Counted from the stretch's first letter, positions 35,301-43,654 are shown. The stretch: DNA of 64,000 nt from Oscillospiraceae bacterium (GCA_015067585.1 SVMC01000003.1:1-64000), one strand, 5' to 3'. The notes: generated by a model from the sequence alone, not told the origin. Program-made: numbers and translations.

Positions 35301-38300
35301 TTCCTTGACAGCGATCTCGAAGCCCTTCAGATAGATCTCACGCAGGGCACGCTCGGACAGACGGGAGTCGGAGCTGGAACGGTTGGTTTCCTTGTTGTTG
35401 GCAGCGAAGTGCTTCAGGGAGATGGCAACGCCTTCTGCCTGGGTAGCACGGGTGATGGAAGCAGCCATCTTACCGGTGACCAGAGGATCTTCGGAGTAGT
35501 ACTCGAAGTTACGGCCGCAGAGAGGATCACGATGGATGTTCATGCCGGGAGCCAGCCAGATATCCATGTTGTTGTTGTGAGCTTCGGTGGCAGCAGCCTT
35601 ACCGACAGCAGCGACAACATCCACATCCCAGGAGGAGGCCAGGCAGGTGGAGATGGGCCATGCGGTGCAGGTGGTGCTGATACGGATGCCCTGAGGACCG
35701 TCGGCGGTCATGACCAGGGGGATGCCGTATTCCATGATGTTGCCCCAGCCCTGGGTGTTACCGGCGTCGCGGTTGCCCTGTGCGGAGGCCAGCTCGATCA
35801 GATCTTCTACGGACATCTGAGCCAGGAACTCATCCATCAGGATGTATTCGCCGTTTTCGTCCTTGCCGGCGTTGTAAACATCCACAAGCATGATGGGGCC
35901 GTCAGCCTGTGCTGCGGGAGCAGACTTGGCTACGGACTTCACCATAGCGAGCTTGGCGGGAGCCGCGGCGGGAGTCACTTCGATGGCGTAGAGGTTGGGG
36001 AATTGATCCTGCGTCTCGCAGGTCATGGTCAGGACATTGAGCCCCTCTTTCAGTTCTAAGGTGACGGGTTCCAGATCCACGAAGTTGTGCCAACGGTTGC
36101 CGGTAACCTGGGTGGAAGGAACAGTCAGGGTAGCATCCACACTCTTGCCATTAATGACGATGCCGGGATGGAAATCAAAGGCATCGCGGCCGTTGGCAGC
36201 AGACAGGCAGATGTCGTACTCGCCGGCAGTCTCTACATCCAGATAATAGGTAACAGCATTGCCCGGATAGTTCATGAAGCACAGGCAGTAGTCGCCGGTC
36301 AGGTCGCCGGCGGTGATCTTCTCAATGCGGACGGGGTAGTCGCCAGTACGGGAGGTAGCATTGAAGTCGATGGCGGGGATCACGGTCGCGCCGCTGACCT
36401 CATGGTAGGGAGCGACATAGTCTGCGACCTTCTCCAGATTGATGCGATCAACATTGGGATATGTGCCGTTGGTGCATTCCAGACGGAGAATGCACTTGCC
36501 CTCCGGCAATGCCAGAGTCAGGGGCTCCAGAGCCTCGAAGGTGTACCAGCCTGCGGGATAGCCGGGATAATCCTCTGCGGCGGCGTCGCCCAGACAGGTG
36601 CGCTTGCAGGTGATCATGGACCAGTTGGTATCAGGCGCTTCATCGTGAAGGATCTGGATCGCAGGCATGAAGGTGGTATCATTATAGCCGAAGGCGGTAA
36701 CCAGCGCGACATTGTAGATGCCGGGTTCCGTCACATTCAGCTCGTAGTCCACATATGCACCCTGGTAATTCATGTAAGCCAGGCACTTCTCGCCGTCACC
36801 GAACGACTGGATCACGACGGCATCGCTGACGGAAGTCGCAGTGTATTCTTCAGCTTCGACAATGGCAGAGCCGTCTACGATCACGGAACGGTCGATGCTC
36901 TCGTCGCTGACCTTCTTCAGCGTGAAGTAATCCACATTGGGATATCTGATGGTGGTGCCTGCAGTGTTGCCACTGAGCAGCGTCAGGGAGATCTCGCCGG
37001 CGGGCAGCTCAATGGTAGCTGCGGGCACATCCACAAAGGTAAACCAGCCGGTGGGAACATCGGGGTTGGCAGCGCCGCCGGAGCAGGTCTGAGGCATCTG
37101 CACAAACTGGGGATAAGCCTTGCCATTGACAATGATGCCGGGGTTCAGATCGTAAGCGGCATAGCCGTTGGAGCCGCGCAGTGCCAGCTCATAGATGCCG
37201 GCTTCTTCTACATACAGATCATAGGTGACATAGCGGCCACGGGATGCCATGCCGATGCTCTGACCGGCGTAATCACCGGCGGTGAAGCTCTCGGTCACGG
37301 CGGTGTTGGTGGTGGCGTAAGCCTCAGCCTCGATCTTGGTGAGGCCTTCGGCGTTGACGATGGGGTAGTCAGACAGCTTGGTGAAGGTCAGGCTGTTGAG
37401 GTTGGGGAACACATCAGCTTCCACACACTCCAGGGTGAAGATGTTCCGGCCTTCTTCCAGCTCTACGGTGAAGGAAGGAGCATCCATGAAGTTGTACCAG
37501 CGGTTACCGGTACCGCCTTCACCGTCATCACGGGTGCTGGGGATACTGATGGATACAGGGAATTCTTTGCCGTTGACGGTAGCCTTGGGAGCGAAGGTAT
37601 AAGCATCGTAGCCGTTGGCCACATTCAGGGTCACGGTATAGGTGCCGGCCTTCTCAGCATCCAGATACCAGCTCAGGTAGTTGCCCACATAGTTGACATG
37701 GGCGGTGCAGACAGTACCGGCAAAGGCACCGGCAGTTTCGGGAGCGGTCTCGGTCACGCAGGGATACTTGCTCTGGGGCCAGCCGGCATCGGTGAAGTCT
37801 TCAGCTTCGACAACGGTGGTCGCAGCGCTGACGGGGATGTCGGGCGCATTGTACTCGCCCACCTTCTCCAGAGTGAGGTAATCCACATTGACAAAGGATG
37901 CCGCCTGTGCGTTGATGGACAGAACCACATTGCCTTCGGGCAGGTCAATGTAGATGGGCTCCAGATCCGCGAAGCCATACCAGCCGTCGGGCAGGCCTTC
38001 TACGGTTGTATCGCCGCCGCAGGTACGCTCAGCGCTGATGCTCTGGCGGTACAGCACATTGGTGCCTGCCTCAGCCTGCACGCGGATCAGCGGGCTGAAG
38101 GTATATGCGGCGCGGCCGTTGGCAGCATTGAGGATCAAGGCATACTGACCGGCCTGCTCTACATTGATGCAGTATTCCACGCCGTTGCCGCGGTAGTTCA
38201 TGTAAGCCAGGCACTGGGCAGCGGAGCCGTCAGAATAAGTGAAGTTTTCAATGCGGACGGGATAGGTGTTACCTTCGCTGTTGGGACGGCCCACGATGGA

Positions 38301-40202
38301 AGCGTCAAAGGTTTCCGCTTCGATCTTGGTGACGCCTTCAGCGGCGACCTTGCGCTCATATGCGCCGTCGGTCTCGCCCACACGCTCAAAGATCATGTAG
38401 TCATAGTTGGGGTTGTTGGTGTTGCCGGTAAAGCGGACAACATTTTCGCCTTCATACAGGTTGATGTAGAAGGGTTCGCCCAGGGTGAAGTTGTACCATT
38501 CGCTGGCACCGTCGCCGTCACCGGTCTGGATGGCGTTGAACTTTACACCGGACTGGGGCAGGCCATTGACGCTGACACTCAGACAATTGGGCAGGTCGGC
38601 GTTGCCGTTGGCGTAGCACATGGTAACCTTATACTGACCGGCCAGCTCGGGAGTGATGGTATATTCCACCCAGGTGTCGGCTCTGAGGTAGGCCACGCAG
38701 AAGCCCCGGTTGAAATCGTCATCATAGAAGGATTCGATTCTGGGGGTGGCATGGGCGTTGGCAAATGCCTCGGACTGGAGGATCGTCTCGCCCTCTGCAG
38801 CCACGGTCAGGTCGGTGGTGATCACACTGCCAACGGTGACATCCACATACTCACCGGTTTCGATCATGCGCTTCTCCAGCTGTACGGGAGAGCAGTACTC
38901 AGTGAGCTGTTCCACCACGATATCCTCGGGCAGAGAGTAGACGGTATCCACATATTCGCCGTCACGGACGGAGTTACCCACGAAGAAGCGATAGTCGCCT
39001 GCTTCCATGACATAAGCGGATTTCTGGATCACACCGGTGTCATCATAGCTGGACATATCGGCAATGGGGAAACTCATAGTCAGGGTCTCGGAAGCGCCGG
39101 GAGCCAGAAGGTCGGTCTTGTCGAAGGCTGCCAGTTCCTTGGCGGGCTTGGTCAGATCGCCGCGGGGAGCGGAGAAGTAAACCTGGACCACCTGCTTGCC
39201 GGCCACTGCGCCGGTGTTGGTGACGGTAGCCTTGACCACGATCTCGTCTTCCACGATTTCAACGCTGTCCACCACGGTATCAAAGGTGGTGTAGCTCAGG
39301 CCGTAGCCGAATTCGTAGTTGACTCTCTCGGCTGCGCCGGGGATGGTCTCAAAGTAGCGGTAGCCAACGAAGATGTCTTCGGTGTAGTTGACATAGGAGT
39401 TGGATTCCTTGAAGGTATCGGAGGAGGGATAGTCGCTGTAGTCCTTGGCAAAGGTATCCACGAACTTACCGGAGGGGTTCACATGACCCAGAAGGACATC
39501 AGCAGTGGCCAGACCGCCTTCCATACCGGCCTGCCATGCCATCAGAACGGCATCAACGCCGGGGATGGCGTTGTCGCCCTTGATCCAGCTGGTGTCCAGC
39601 ACGGCGCCGACGTTCAGAACAACGATGGTGTTCTCGAACTCGGCGGCAACGCGGGTGATCAGAGCCACTTCGGCATCGGACAGGTAGTAGTCGCCCTTGG
39701 AGGCATTACGGTCAGAGCCTTCGGAGGAGTAGCGGCCGATGGTAACAACGGCGGTCTCCGTGGCGGCTGCTGCGGCATTCCAAACATCGTCAGTGATGGT
39801 GATGTTGGCGTCGTTGGTGATGCCGTTGGTGGTGACCTGCTGGGTGTAGAAGGAAGTCAGCTCGGGAACGAGGGAGATCTTACCTTCTTCTTCCCACCAC
39901 TGCATACCCTGCAGGATGTTTCTGGTGTACTGTACATTGGTGTTGCCGGAGCCGCCGCCGCCGCGAACATAGTCGATCATAGCGCGGCCAAACATGGCAA
40001 CGGTGGTGCCCTCGGGGATGGGCAGGACTTCATTGCGGTTCTCCATAAGAACCATGCCCTCTGCCGCGACTTCGCGGGCGAGGTCAATGTTGCCGGGGGC
40101 GGAAGCGGCCTGTACAGGTGCGCTCATGCCCGTTAGCATGGTGGTGAGAATCATGGCGACGGTGAGTGCCAGCGCCATCATTCTGCGAAAGTTTGCGTGC
40201 AT
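32322..40202 (-). CDS. SLH-anchored GH3 enzyme with reversed domain order and inserted carbohydrate-binding modules
   Basis: A 2626-residue secreted protein. Residues 1-33 are a signal peptide. 36-~330: the GH3 C-terminal sandwich (GGGGSG, and Glu161 in SSEGSD as likely acid/base); ~315-400: fibronectin-like. ~470-1410: six CBM6-like modules of about 155-160 residues, most opening with a xIEAExF segment. ~1452-1738: the GH3 TIM barrel, with LKHFAANN and the nucleophile Asp1676 in FETDWG. ~1743-1881: a seventh, CBM6-type module. ~1886-2400: Ala-rich coiled coil built from 105-residue repeats. ~2445-2626: three SLH domains. So the barrel follows rather than precedes its sandwich. A beta-xylosidase or beta-glucosidase role is likely. 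AGGAGG lies 8 nt before the ATG. Confidence 0.9.
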   Translation of the reverse strand: MHANFRRMMALALTVAMILTTMLTGMSAPVQAASAPGNIDLAREVAAEGMVLMENRNEVLPIPEGTTVAMFGRAMIDYVRGGGGSGNTNVQYTRNILQGMQWWEEEGKISLVPELTSFYTQQVTTNGITNDANITITDDVWNAAAAATETAVVTIGRYSSEGSDRNASKGDYYLSDAEVALITRVAAEFENTIVVLNVGAVLDTSWIKGDNAIPGVDAVLMAWQAGMEGGLATADVLLGHVNPSGKFVDTFAKDYSDYPSSDTFKESNSYVNYTEDIFVGYRYFETIPGAAERVNYEFGYGLSYTTFDTVVDSVEIVEDEIVVKATVTNTGAVAGKQVVQVYFSAPRGDLTKPAKELAAFDKTDLLAPGASETLTMSFPIADMSSYDDTGVIQKSAYVMEAGDYRFFVGNSVRDGEYVDTVYSLPEDIVVEQLTEYCSPVQLEKRMIETGEYVDVTVGSVITTDLTVAAEGETILQSEAFANAHATPRIESFYDDDFNRGFCVAYLRADTWVEYTITPELAGQYKVTMCYANGNADLPNCLSVSVNGLPQSGVKFNAIQTGDGDGASEWYNFTLGEPFYINLYEGENVVRFTGNTNNPNYDYMIFERVGETDGAYERKVAAEGVTKIEAETFDASIVGRPNSEGNTYPVRIENFTYSDGSAAQCLAYMNYRGNGVEYCINVEQAGQYALILNAANGRAAYTFSPLIRVQAEAGTNVLYRQSISAERTCGGDTTVEGLPDGWYGFADLEPIYIDLPEGNVVLSINAQAASFVNVDYLTLEKVGEYNAPDIPVSAATTVVEAEDFTDAGWPQSKYPCVTETAPETAGAFAGTVCTAHVNYVGNYLSWYLDAEKAGTYTVTLNVANGYDAYTFAPKATVNGKEFPVSISIPSTRDDGEGGTGNRWYNFMDAPSFTVELEEGRNIFTLECVEADVFPNLNSLTFTKLSDYPIVNAEGLTKIEAEAYATTNTAVTESFTAGDYAGQSIGMASRGRYVTYDLYVEEAGIYELALRGSNGYAAYDLNPGIIVNGKAYPQFVQMPQTCSGGAANPDVPTGWFTFVDVPAATIELPAGEISLTLLSGNTAGTTIRYPNVDYFTLKKVSDESIDRSVIVDGSAIVEAEEYTATSVSDAVVIQSFGDGEKCLAYMNYQGAYVDYELNVTEPGIYNVALVTAFGYNDTTFMPAIQILHDEAPDTNWSMITCKRTCLGDAAAEDYPGYPAGWYTFEALEPLTLALPEGKCILRLECTNGTYPNVDRINLEKVADYVAPYHEVSGATVIPAIDFNATSRTGDYPVRIEKITAGDLTGDYCLCFMNYPGNAVTYYLDVETAGEYDICLSAANGRDAFDFHPGIVINGKSVDATLTVPSTQVTGNRWHNFVDLEPVTLELKEGLNVLTMTCETQDQFPNLYAIEVTPAAAPAKLAMVKSVAKSAPAAQADGPIMLVDVYNAGKDENGEYILMDEFLAQMSVEDLIELASAQGNRDAGNTQGWGNIMEYGIPLVMTADGPQGIRISTTCTAWPISTCLASSWDVDVVAAVGKAAATEAHNNNMDIWLAPGMNIHRDPLCGRNFEYYSEDPLVTGKMAASITRATQAEGVAISLKHFAANNKETNRSSSDSRLSERALREIYLKGFEIAVKEADPWTIMSSYNYINGVETAENHDLLMGIARGEWGYDGVFETDWGNNSNHVREMLAGNNIKMTNSQRDALLSAYNNGTISRELLEENATYVLELIMKVNYFLDRYVNIPIVDIDATTNFKAAENILWSSTARGEETDDTDGGMNLGYCDAGAYTQYEINVLTGGTYSLTARVASSAGNGAFNMLIDGEVVASFDVPNTGAYQNWVTIQPNDTTPVEIAAGRHTLRFEWTESGSNLNWILFNLQDASGEGGDIDNEDLNAAIKAAEAAQAAAEAAQAEAEAAQAAAEEAQAAAEAAAAVAAQDKAAAEAAKAAAELAVAQADAAKAAAEIAKTQAQVAAEAAEASNAAAAAEAAKAAEEAKNAAASASTAAGSAADAAEAAEAAQTAQAAAEDAQEAAEEAAASAAEDKAAAEAAQAAAELAQAQAEAAKAAAETAKTEADTAAEAAASSNTAAAEEAAKAAEEAKNAAASASTAAGSAADAAEAAENAQTAQEAAEAAQAAAEEAAESAAEDKSAAEAAQAAAELAQAQAEAAKAAAETAKDAAAASAEAAANSNAEAAAQAAVATAEAKKAAASATAAAGSAKDAAEAAETAQSAQEAAESAQAAAEEAAESAADDKTAAEAAQASAELAKAQAVAAKTAAETAQNAAEIAAAAAKEANVEAAEEAAKAAASAKESAEGASAAAGSAKEAADAAKAAQDARAAAEKAQKDAEEAAKDAAADKEDAERARDEALKAEEEAKKAAAEAALNLAKYEALVELNELSDELQATATPQQAAELVELTRAARAAIKEAASADDVAAVVAKAEADFTKALCPSKEFTDVDVTAWYHDAVDFVLKEGIMNGTGNGTFAPTQSLTRAMLVQILYNIEGRPAYETELSFSDVAEGAWYYDAVMWAAENEIVLGTGNGTFAPDANVTREQMVTILYRYAGAPEVTAEEIIFADFAEISDWASAAVLWAYENGIVQGVGDNKFAPAGDSQRAAAAQIMMNYFKK
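33243..34187. repeat. 315-bp tandem repeat (three full units)
   Basis: The GlySer-encoding GGAGCC/AGAGCC landmark recurs at 34188, 33873, 33558 and 33243, exactly 315 bp apart. Each unit encodes 105 residues = 15 heptads. Degenerate partial units extend on both sides, to about 34515 and 33030. Units are similar but not identical at the DNA level. Confidence 0.9.
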
Positions 40203-40290
40203 TTTCTTGTCCTCCTGTTATTTTTTTGAAGGGGTTTCCTGCCGGTCAGATCTTCCGCGGTATGGCAGGGACTGCCGCAGTTCTAAAAAC

Positions 40291-40319
40291 ACTGTAGCAC
40301 AGGAATAATTGGAAGTAAA
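40291..40319 (-). promoter_or_regulatory. Possible promoter of the giant GH3 gene
   Basis: Read on the minus strand: TTTACT, 17 bp, TACAGT, giving a leader of about 80 nt before the ATG. Both boxes match four of six positions, so this is only a candidate. Confidence 0.4.
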
Positions 40320-40919
40320 TAGAAAAAACACGGTAAATGTGTAGAAAAAACAGGGGTAAAAATTATGCAAAAAATAGATGTCCTTGACGCGTGGACATTC
40401 GTGCGCCAAAAAAGAGCAATTCCTTTACTAAACATTAAAAACAGGCGTATTTACAATAATTATAATTAAAATTCCGTTGCTTTCCTTAAAAATCATAAAT
40501 TTAACCAACAAAACATGTGATCCAAAATCATGTGAATTTCCCATACGCGCAAAGGGCGTATTGTAGAATCCACCTTATTTTAAACTACGCCGGGATTGGG
40601 CTGTTATGCGGATATGCTTGTCATACTTATGCCATGTCTGAAGCTTTTCTGCATCTGCACATTTTTCTTCGTTTCCAATCAAACTGACGATGTCCGCCTG
40701 TTACAGGCAGTAAAAGCACTCTTGTGAGCAGGCGAGCGCGCTGCTCAAGGCTGAGGCAGGGCCCGGACTTGCTCCGGGACTTCATCAGCTGATTGCAGCG
40801 AACCTGTGACTTGCTCTGATTGCTTGCGTTTATCGTTAAAATTATACGATAAATAGTATTAAAATATAACGATACGCAAAAGTATAATAAACGAAAAGCA
40901 CAAGCAAAGGACGAAGGTA
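40320..40919. other. Long gene-free region between the giant GH3 gene and the XRE cluster
   Basis: No frame above 60 codons looks real. Visible elements are a small dyad ATGTCC/GGACAT (40378-40398), a palindrome CCCGGA-CTTGC-TCCGGG around 40760, and three TATCGTTA-like half-sites just before the XRE gene at 40831-40874. The right half is of mixed composition and could contain a decayed gene, but I cannot identify it. Confidence 0.4.
40831..40874 (+). promoter_or_regulatory. Candidate operator half-sites before the XRE gene
   Basis: TATCGTTA (40831-40838), TACGATA (40845-40851) and TAACGATA (40867-40874); the outer two are perfect inverted repeats. They end 45 bp before the XRE start codon and suit autoregulation. 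Confidence 0.45.
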
Positions 40920-41225
40920 ATGAAAAACATATTGGAGATTATTACAACCTGTCGGGAGCAGCGGGGTTGGAGTGAGTATCAGCTTGCTGAGCGTGCGGGT
41001 TTGCCGCAGTCCACGATCTCTTCGTGGTATCGGAAGAATATGGTACCCACGATCCCCTCGCTTGAAAAGATCTGCGATGCATTTGGAATTACCCTTTCTC
41101 AGTTGTTTGCCGGAGAGGACGCACCTGTGACCCTGACGGAGGCGCAGAAGCAATTGCTGGATCGGTGGACGAGATTGAGCAAGGAGCAACAGGATGTCAT
41201 TTTTGCTTTGATCGATAAGATGTGA
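40920..41225 (+). CDS. XRE-family transcriptional regulator
   Basis: A 101-residue protein with an N-terminal helix-turn-helix (residues 10-62: QLAERAGLPQSTISSWYRKNMVPTI), followed by a helical tail (LTEAQKQLLDRWTRLSKEQQDVIFALIDKM) of a kind that dimerises in SinR-like regulators. It is upstream of an ECF sigma factor gene with a 70-nt gap, so may control it. GAAGG before ATG. The neighbourhood is AT-richer than the core genes. Confidence 0.9.
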   Translation: MKNILEIITTCREQRGWSEYQLAERAGLPQSTISSWYRKNMVPTIPSLEKICDAFGITLSQLFAGEDAPVTLTEAQKQLLDRWTRLSKEQQDVIFALIDKM

Positions 41226-41295
41226 AGATGTGGGGGCCGTTGTTTCACTGCGGTTCCCATCTTTTTCAGGTAATATATCAGAGGTGGTAGGTTCA

Positions 41296-41829
41296 ATGAA
41301 GGAATGGGGCCCCGGGTGGTTTGATCAATTGTATCTGGAACAATATGAACTCTTGAAGAACTGTGCATTCAGATCTCTGGGGGATGAGATGCTTTGCGAT
41401 GAAATCGTGCAGGAGGCGTTTCTGGTTCTTCTGATCAAGGAGAAGGAATTGAAAAAGAAGCGTCATCCGAACCTTGCGGGATGGCTTATGCTGACGGTGC
41501 GGAATCTGGTGAAAAATGAGATTGCCAGAACAACCCGGCGCAATGAATGCTATTTGAACGATGAAGAAGTGATCGTGACGGAGGATCGGCACAGGCTATT
41601 GGAAGCTATACTGCCTGCCACCTTGTCCGATGAAGAACGGCAGATCCTGGTGTGGCTTTACGAAGATTGCCACGGAACGCAGGAGATTTCTCAGCTTCTG
41701 AGGGTGCCGGAGAACACTGCGAGGGTCAAAATCCACCGAGCCAGAGAAAAATATAAAAAAATTTCAGAAAATGAAGAAATGTTGAAACAAAATGGGCTTC
41801 TGATAACATATAGTAGTGAGGGGGTGTAA
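41296..41829 (+). CDS. ECF-type RNA polymerase sigma factor
   Basis: A 177-residue sigma-70-family factor with only regions 2 and 4. Region 2: LGDEMLCDEIVQEAFLVLLIKE and GWLMLTVRNLVKNEIAR. Region 4: LSDEERQILVWLYEDCHGTQEISQLLRVPENTARVKIHRAREK. It starts at an ATG with GAGG-TGGTAGG in front; the longer upstream frame has no such site. The next gene starts 4 nt after its stop and encodes a membrane protein of the anti-sigma type, which makes the pair a classical sigma/anti-sigma unit. Confidence 0.9.
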   Translation: MKEWGPGWFDQLYLEQYELLKNCAFRSLGDEMLCDEIVQEAFLVLLIKEKELKKKRHPNLAGWLMLTVRNLVKNEIARTTRRNECYLNDEEVIVTEDRHRLLEAILPATLSDEERQILVWLYEDCHGTQEISQLLRVPENTARVKIHRAREKYKKISENEEMLKQNGLLITYSSEGV

Positions 41830-41832
41830 TTG

Positions 41833-42693
41833 ATGCCTGAGAAACAGCGTAATTTGGCCGTGGTACGCCAAACACGTCTGTCTCAAATCCAAAAGCATCT
41901 GGAAGAATTAACACCGGATGAATTGCAGACAGAATATGATTCGTTTTTCCTGAACGCAGCAGATGAAGATCTGGATTTGGAATTGCTTGATTTGTATTTG
42001 AAACAACTGGATAAGGTTTCGCCGATGGAGCCTGAGATCACAGCAGAGGAATCATTGAAGAATTTCCGCGATAAGCATGGTTTGCTGCTGGAGTCTCTGG
42101 AGCCTGTCCCCGAAGTGCCGAAGAAACGCAGAACCATCCGCATCATCACCATCGCGGTAGCCGCCGCCCTGGTCATGGGCCTGATGGCGATACAGGTCTC
42201 CGGCGTGAACTGGATGGGCAGCTTCGCCCGCTGGACCAGCGAACTCTTCGGCTTCTCCACCCGGGACTATGAGGTTACCAAAGAATGGAACCCGGAGTAT
42301 GACGGGCTGAGGGAAGCCATGGAGGAGTTGGGCATTACGGAGAAGATTGCACCTAAGTATCTTCCGGAAGGGTATCGAGAGGTAGATGTGAGTGTTGATT
42401 CCGTTGGGCGGACTGTCGTGGCAAAATATATCTCTGCCGATAACAGCATTATGATTTCTGTTGATATTGTACAAGGTTCAGAAGGGATCTTGGTAGAAAA
42501 GAACATCGAAGACCCGGAAGTCTATGTGGCGGGCAATATTAAACACTACATCATGACCAATTCAGATACAGATCAATTTGTTGCGGCATGGCAAAACGGA
42601 GATTATAACTGTGCGATTTACTGTGTTCCTACCAGAGATATCTTGATAAGAATGATAGATTCGATTTATACGGAGGAAGAAAATGAAACATAA
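41833..42693 (+). CDS. Membrane anti-sigma factor-like protein (DUF4367)
   Basis: A 286-residue protein. An acidic cytoplasmic part of about 95 residues, rich in Glu, Asp and Leu, would bind the sigma factor. One membrane helix follows (IAVAAALVMGLMAIQVSGV), then an extracytoplasmic beta-rich domain with PKYLPEGYREVDVSVDS and DNSIMISVDI, of the DUF4367 type found in clostridial sigma regulators. GAGGGGG precedes the ATG. The stop overlaps the next gene by 11 bp. No zinc-finger HxxxCxxC motif is seen, so sigma binding is by a different mode from classical ZAS proteins. Confidence 0.85.
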   Translation: MPEKQRNLAVVRQTRLSQIQKHLEELTPDELQTEYDSFFLNAADEDLDLELLDLYLKQLDKVSPMEPEITAEESLKNFRDKHGLLLESLEPVPEVPKKRRTIRIITIAVAAALVMGLMAIQVSGVNWMGSFARWTSELFGFSTRDYEVTKEWNPEYDGLREAMEELGITEKIAPKYLPEGYREVDVSVDSVGRTVVAKYISADNSIMISVDIVQGSEGILVEKNIEDPEVYVAGNIKHYIMTNSDTDQFVAAWQNGDYNCAIYCVPTRDILIRMIDSIYTEEENET

Positions 42694-43120
42694 CGCAATA
42701 CGCATCATTGCGATGATGCTGGTATTGATTTTAGCAATGAACCCATTAACGGTTTTTGCCACAGATTTTATCGAAGAAAGTTCCGTTGAAGATTCCAGAG
42801 CGAGCAATTATATCAGTTCTACCTATGCCACCGTCACAAATACCAATGGAAGAGTTGAAGTTTACTTTCGTATTATTGGTACGGGAACAATGAACAGCAT
42901 CGGTGCTGCACAGATCCAACTTATGGATTCTTCTGGCACAACAGTGAAAACATTCAACTATAAGACGACGTCTGGAATGATGTCTTATAGCACATATAGA
43001 CACTTTGGTTCTGTATTTTATAGTGGATCAGCATCTACCAGATATACTGCAATCGTTACCTTCCAGGCCAGCAACAATTCTGGTTCGGATAACCGGACTT
43101 TCCGTGCGACACAGCCCTAA
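42683..43120 (+). CDS. Secreted DUF6147-like protein
   Basis: A 145-residue protein with a signal peptide (AIRIIAMMLVLILAMNPLTVFA, cleavage near residue 27) and a short beta-sandwich-like domain rich in Ser, Thr, Tyr and Gly (VEVYFRIIGTGTMNSIGAAQIQLMDSSG, then TAIVTFQASNNSGSDNR). I match it to the DUF6147 family from memory. It overlaps the anti-sigma gene by 11 bp and has GGAGG-AAG in front, so it is the third gene of the sigma operon and a likely output or cell-surface signal. No cysteine pairs or enzyme motif. Confidence 0.8.
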   Translation: MKHNAIRIIAMMLVLILAMNPLTVFATDFIEESSVEDSRASNYISSTYATVTNTNGRVEVYFRIIGTGTMNSIGAAQIQLMDSSGTTVKTFNYKTTSGMMSYSTYRHFGSVFYSGSASTRYTAIVTFQASNNSGSDNRTFRATQP

Positions 43121-43126
43121 ATATGA

Positions 43127-43165
43127 TAAAAATAACCGATCTCTTCGGAGGTCGGTTATTTTTTT
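43127..43165 (+). terminator. Terminator of the sigma-factor operon
   Basis: AAAATAACCGATCTC and GAGGTCGGTTATTTTTTT form a stem capped by a TTCG tetraloop, followed by a T run. Confidence 0.9.
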
Positions 43166-43192
43166 GAAAATATTTTACAAATTTTGAGATTT

Positions 43193-43226
43193 TTGAAACG
43201 AAATGGGCCTCTCAAAAAATATAGTA
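43193..43226 (+). pseudogene. Remnant of a second sigma-factor gene 3' end
   Basis: TTGAAACGAAATGGGC... over 34 nt matches the last codons of the ECF sigma gene (41782-41815) at 29 of 34 positions. A 36-codon frame follows (43266-43376, beginning MKYAPEIADVEIIVIS), of unknown reality. The gap to 43390 otherwise holds nothing recognisable. Confidence 0.45.
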
Positions 43227-43390
43227 AGGGGCGCAAAATTCATAAATGACAGATTTCAGCAATACATGAAGTATGCTCCGGAAATTGCAGATGTGGAAAT
43301 CATTGTAATTTCCTGGGGTATGCCACATGGTGAGCGTCTCCGACTATTGTTAGAATTTTGTCGAATTCTAAGGTAGAAGGAGATAAAACC

Positions 43391-43654
43391 ATGAGAAAAC
43401 AATATGAAGAAGTTCTAAAATCGCATTTTTACAGGAAACTATCCAAACGCCGGGGCGAGCTTGGGATCACTCAGGAGGAGATGGCAAGCCGCCTTGCTAT
43501 GGGCAGCCGCTCCTATGTGGAGCTGGACCATGGAAGAAGTGGCTGCAGCGGCCTGACACTGGCCCGATTTCTCATCTATGTCTGTGAAGATCCCCTGTCC
43601 TTTCTGGAGGAATTGCGCCATGCCTTTGACAGAAGAGATCAGGATGCGGCGTAA
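43391..43654 (+). CDS. XRE-family regulator (small)
   Basis: An 87-residue protein dominated by a helix-turn-helix: FYRKLSKRRGELGITQEEMASRLAMGSRSYVELDHGRSGCSG, then a helical end FLIYVCEDPLSFLEELRHAF. AAGGAGAT 7 nt before the ATG gives a firm start; an upstream in-frame start has no ribosome site. The 3' end overlaps the next gene by 35 bp in a different frame. Similar regulators with a small zinc-ribbon partner occur in related genomes, but I cannot name a regulon. Confidence 0.88.
   Translation: MRKQYEEVLKSHFYRKLSKRRGELGITQEEMASRLAMGSRSYVELDHGRSGCSGLTLARFLIYVCEDPLSFLEELRHAFDRRDQDAA

Noticed and set aside
32190-36059. 1289-codon plus-strand frame opposite the GH3 gene, with long Ser/Gly/Cys repeats
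   Set aside because: Its repeats are the reverse complement of the Ala-rich coiled-coil repeats; the minus-strand protein has a signal peptide, enzyme motifs and SLH domains.
36087-40136. 1349-codon plus-strand frame opposite the GH3 N-terminal half
   Set aside because: Same codon-bias effect; no ribosome site and no recognisable protein.
40320-40919. Search for a riboswitch or small RNA in the long gap
   Set aside because: No known aptamer motif was seen; only small dyads and a short palindrome.
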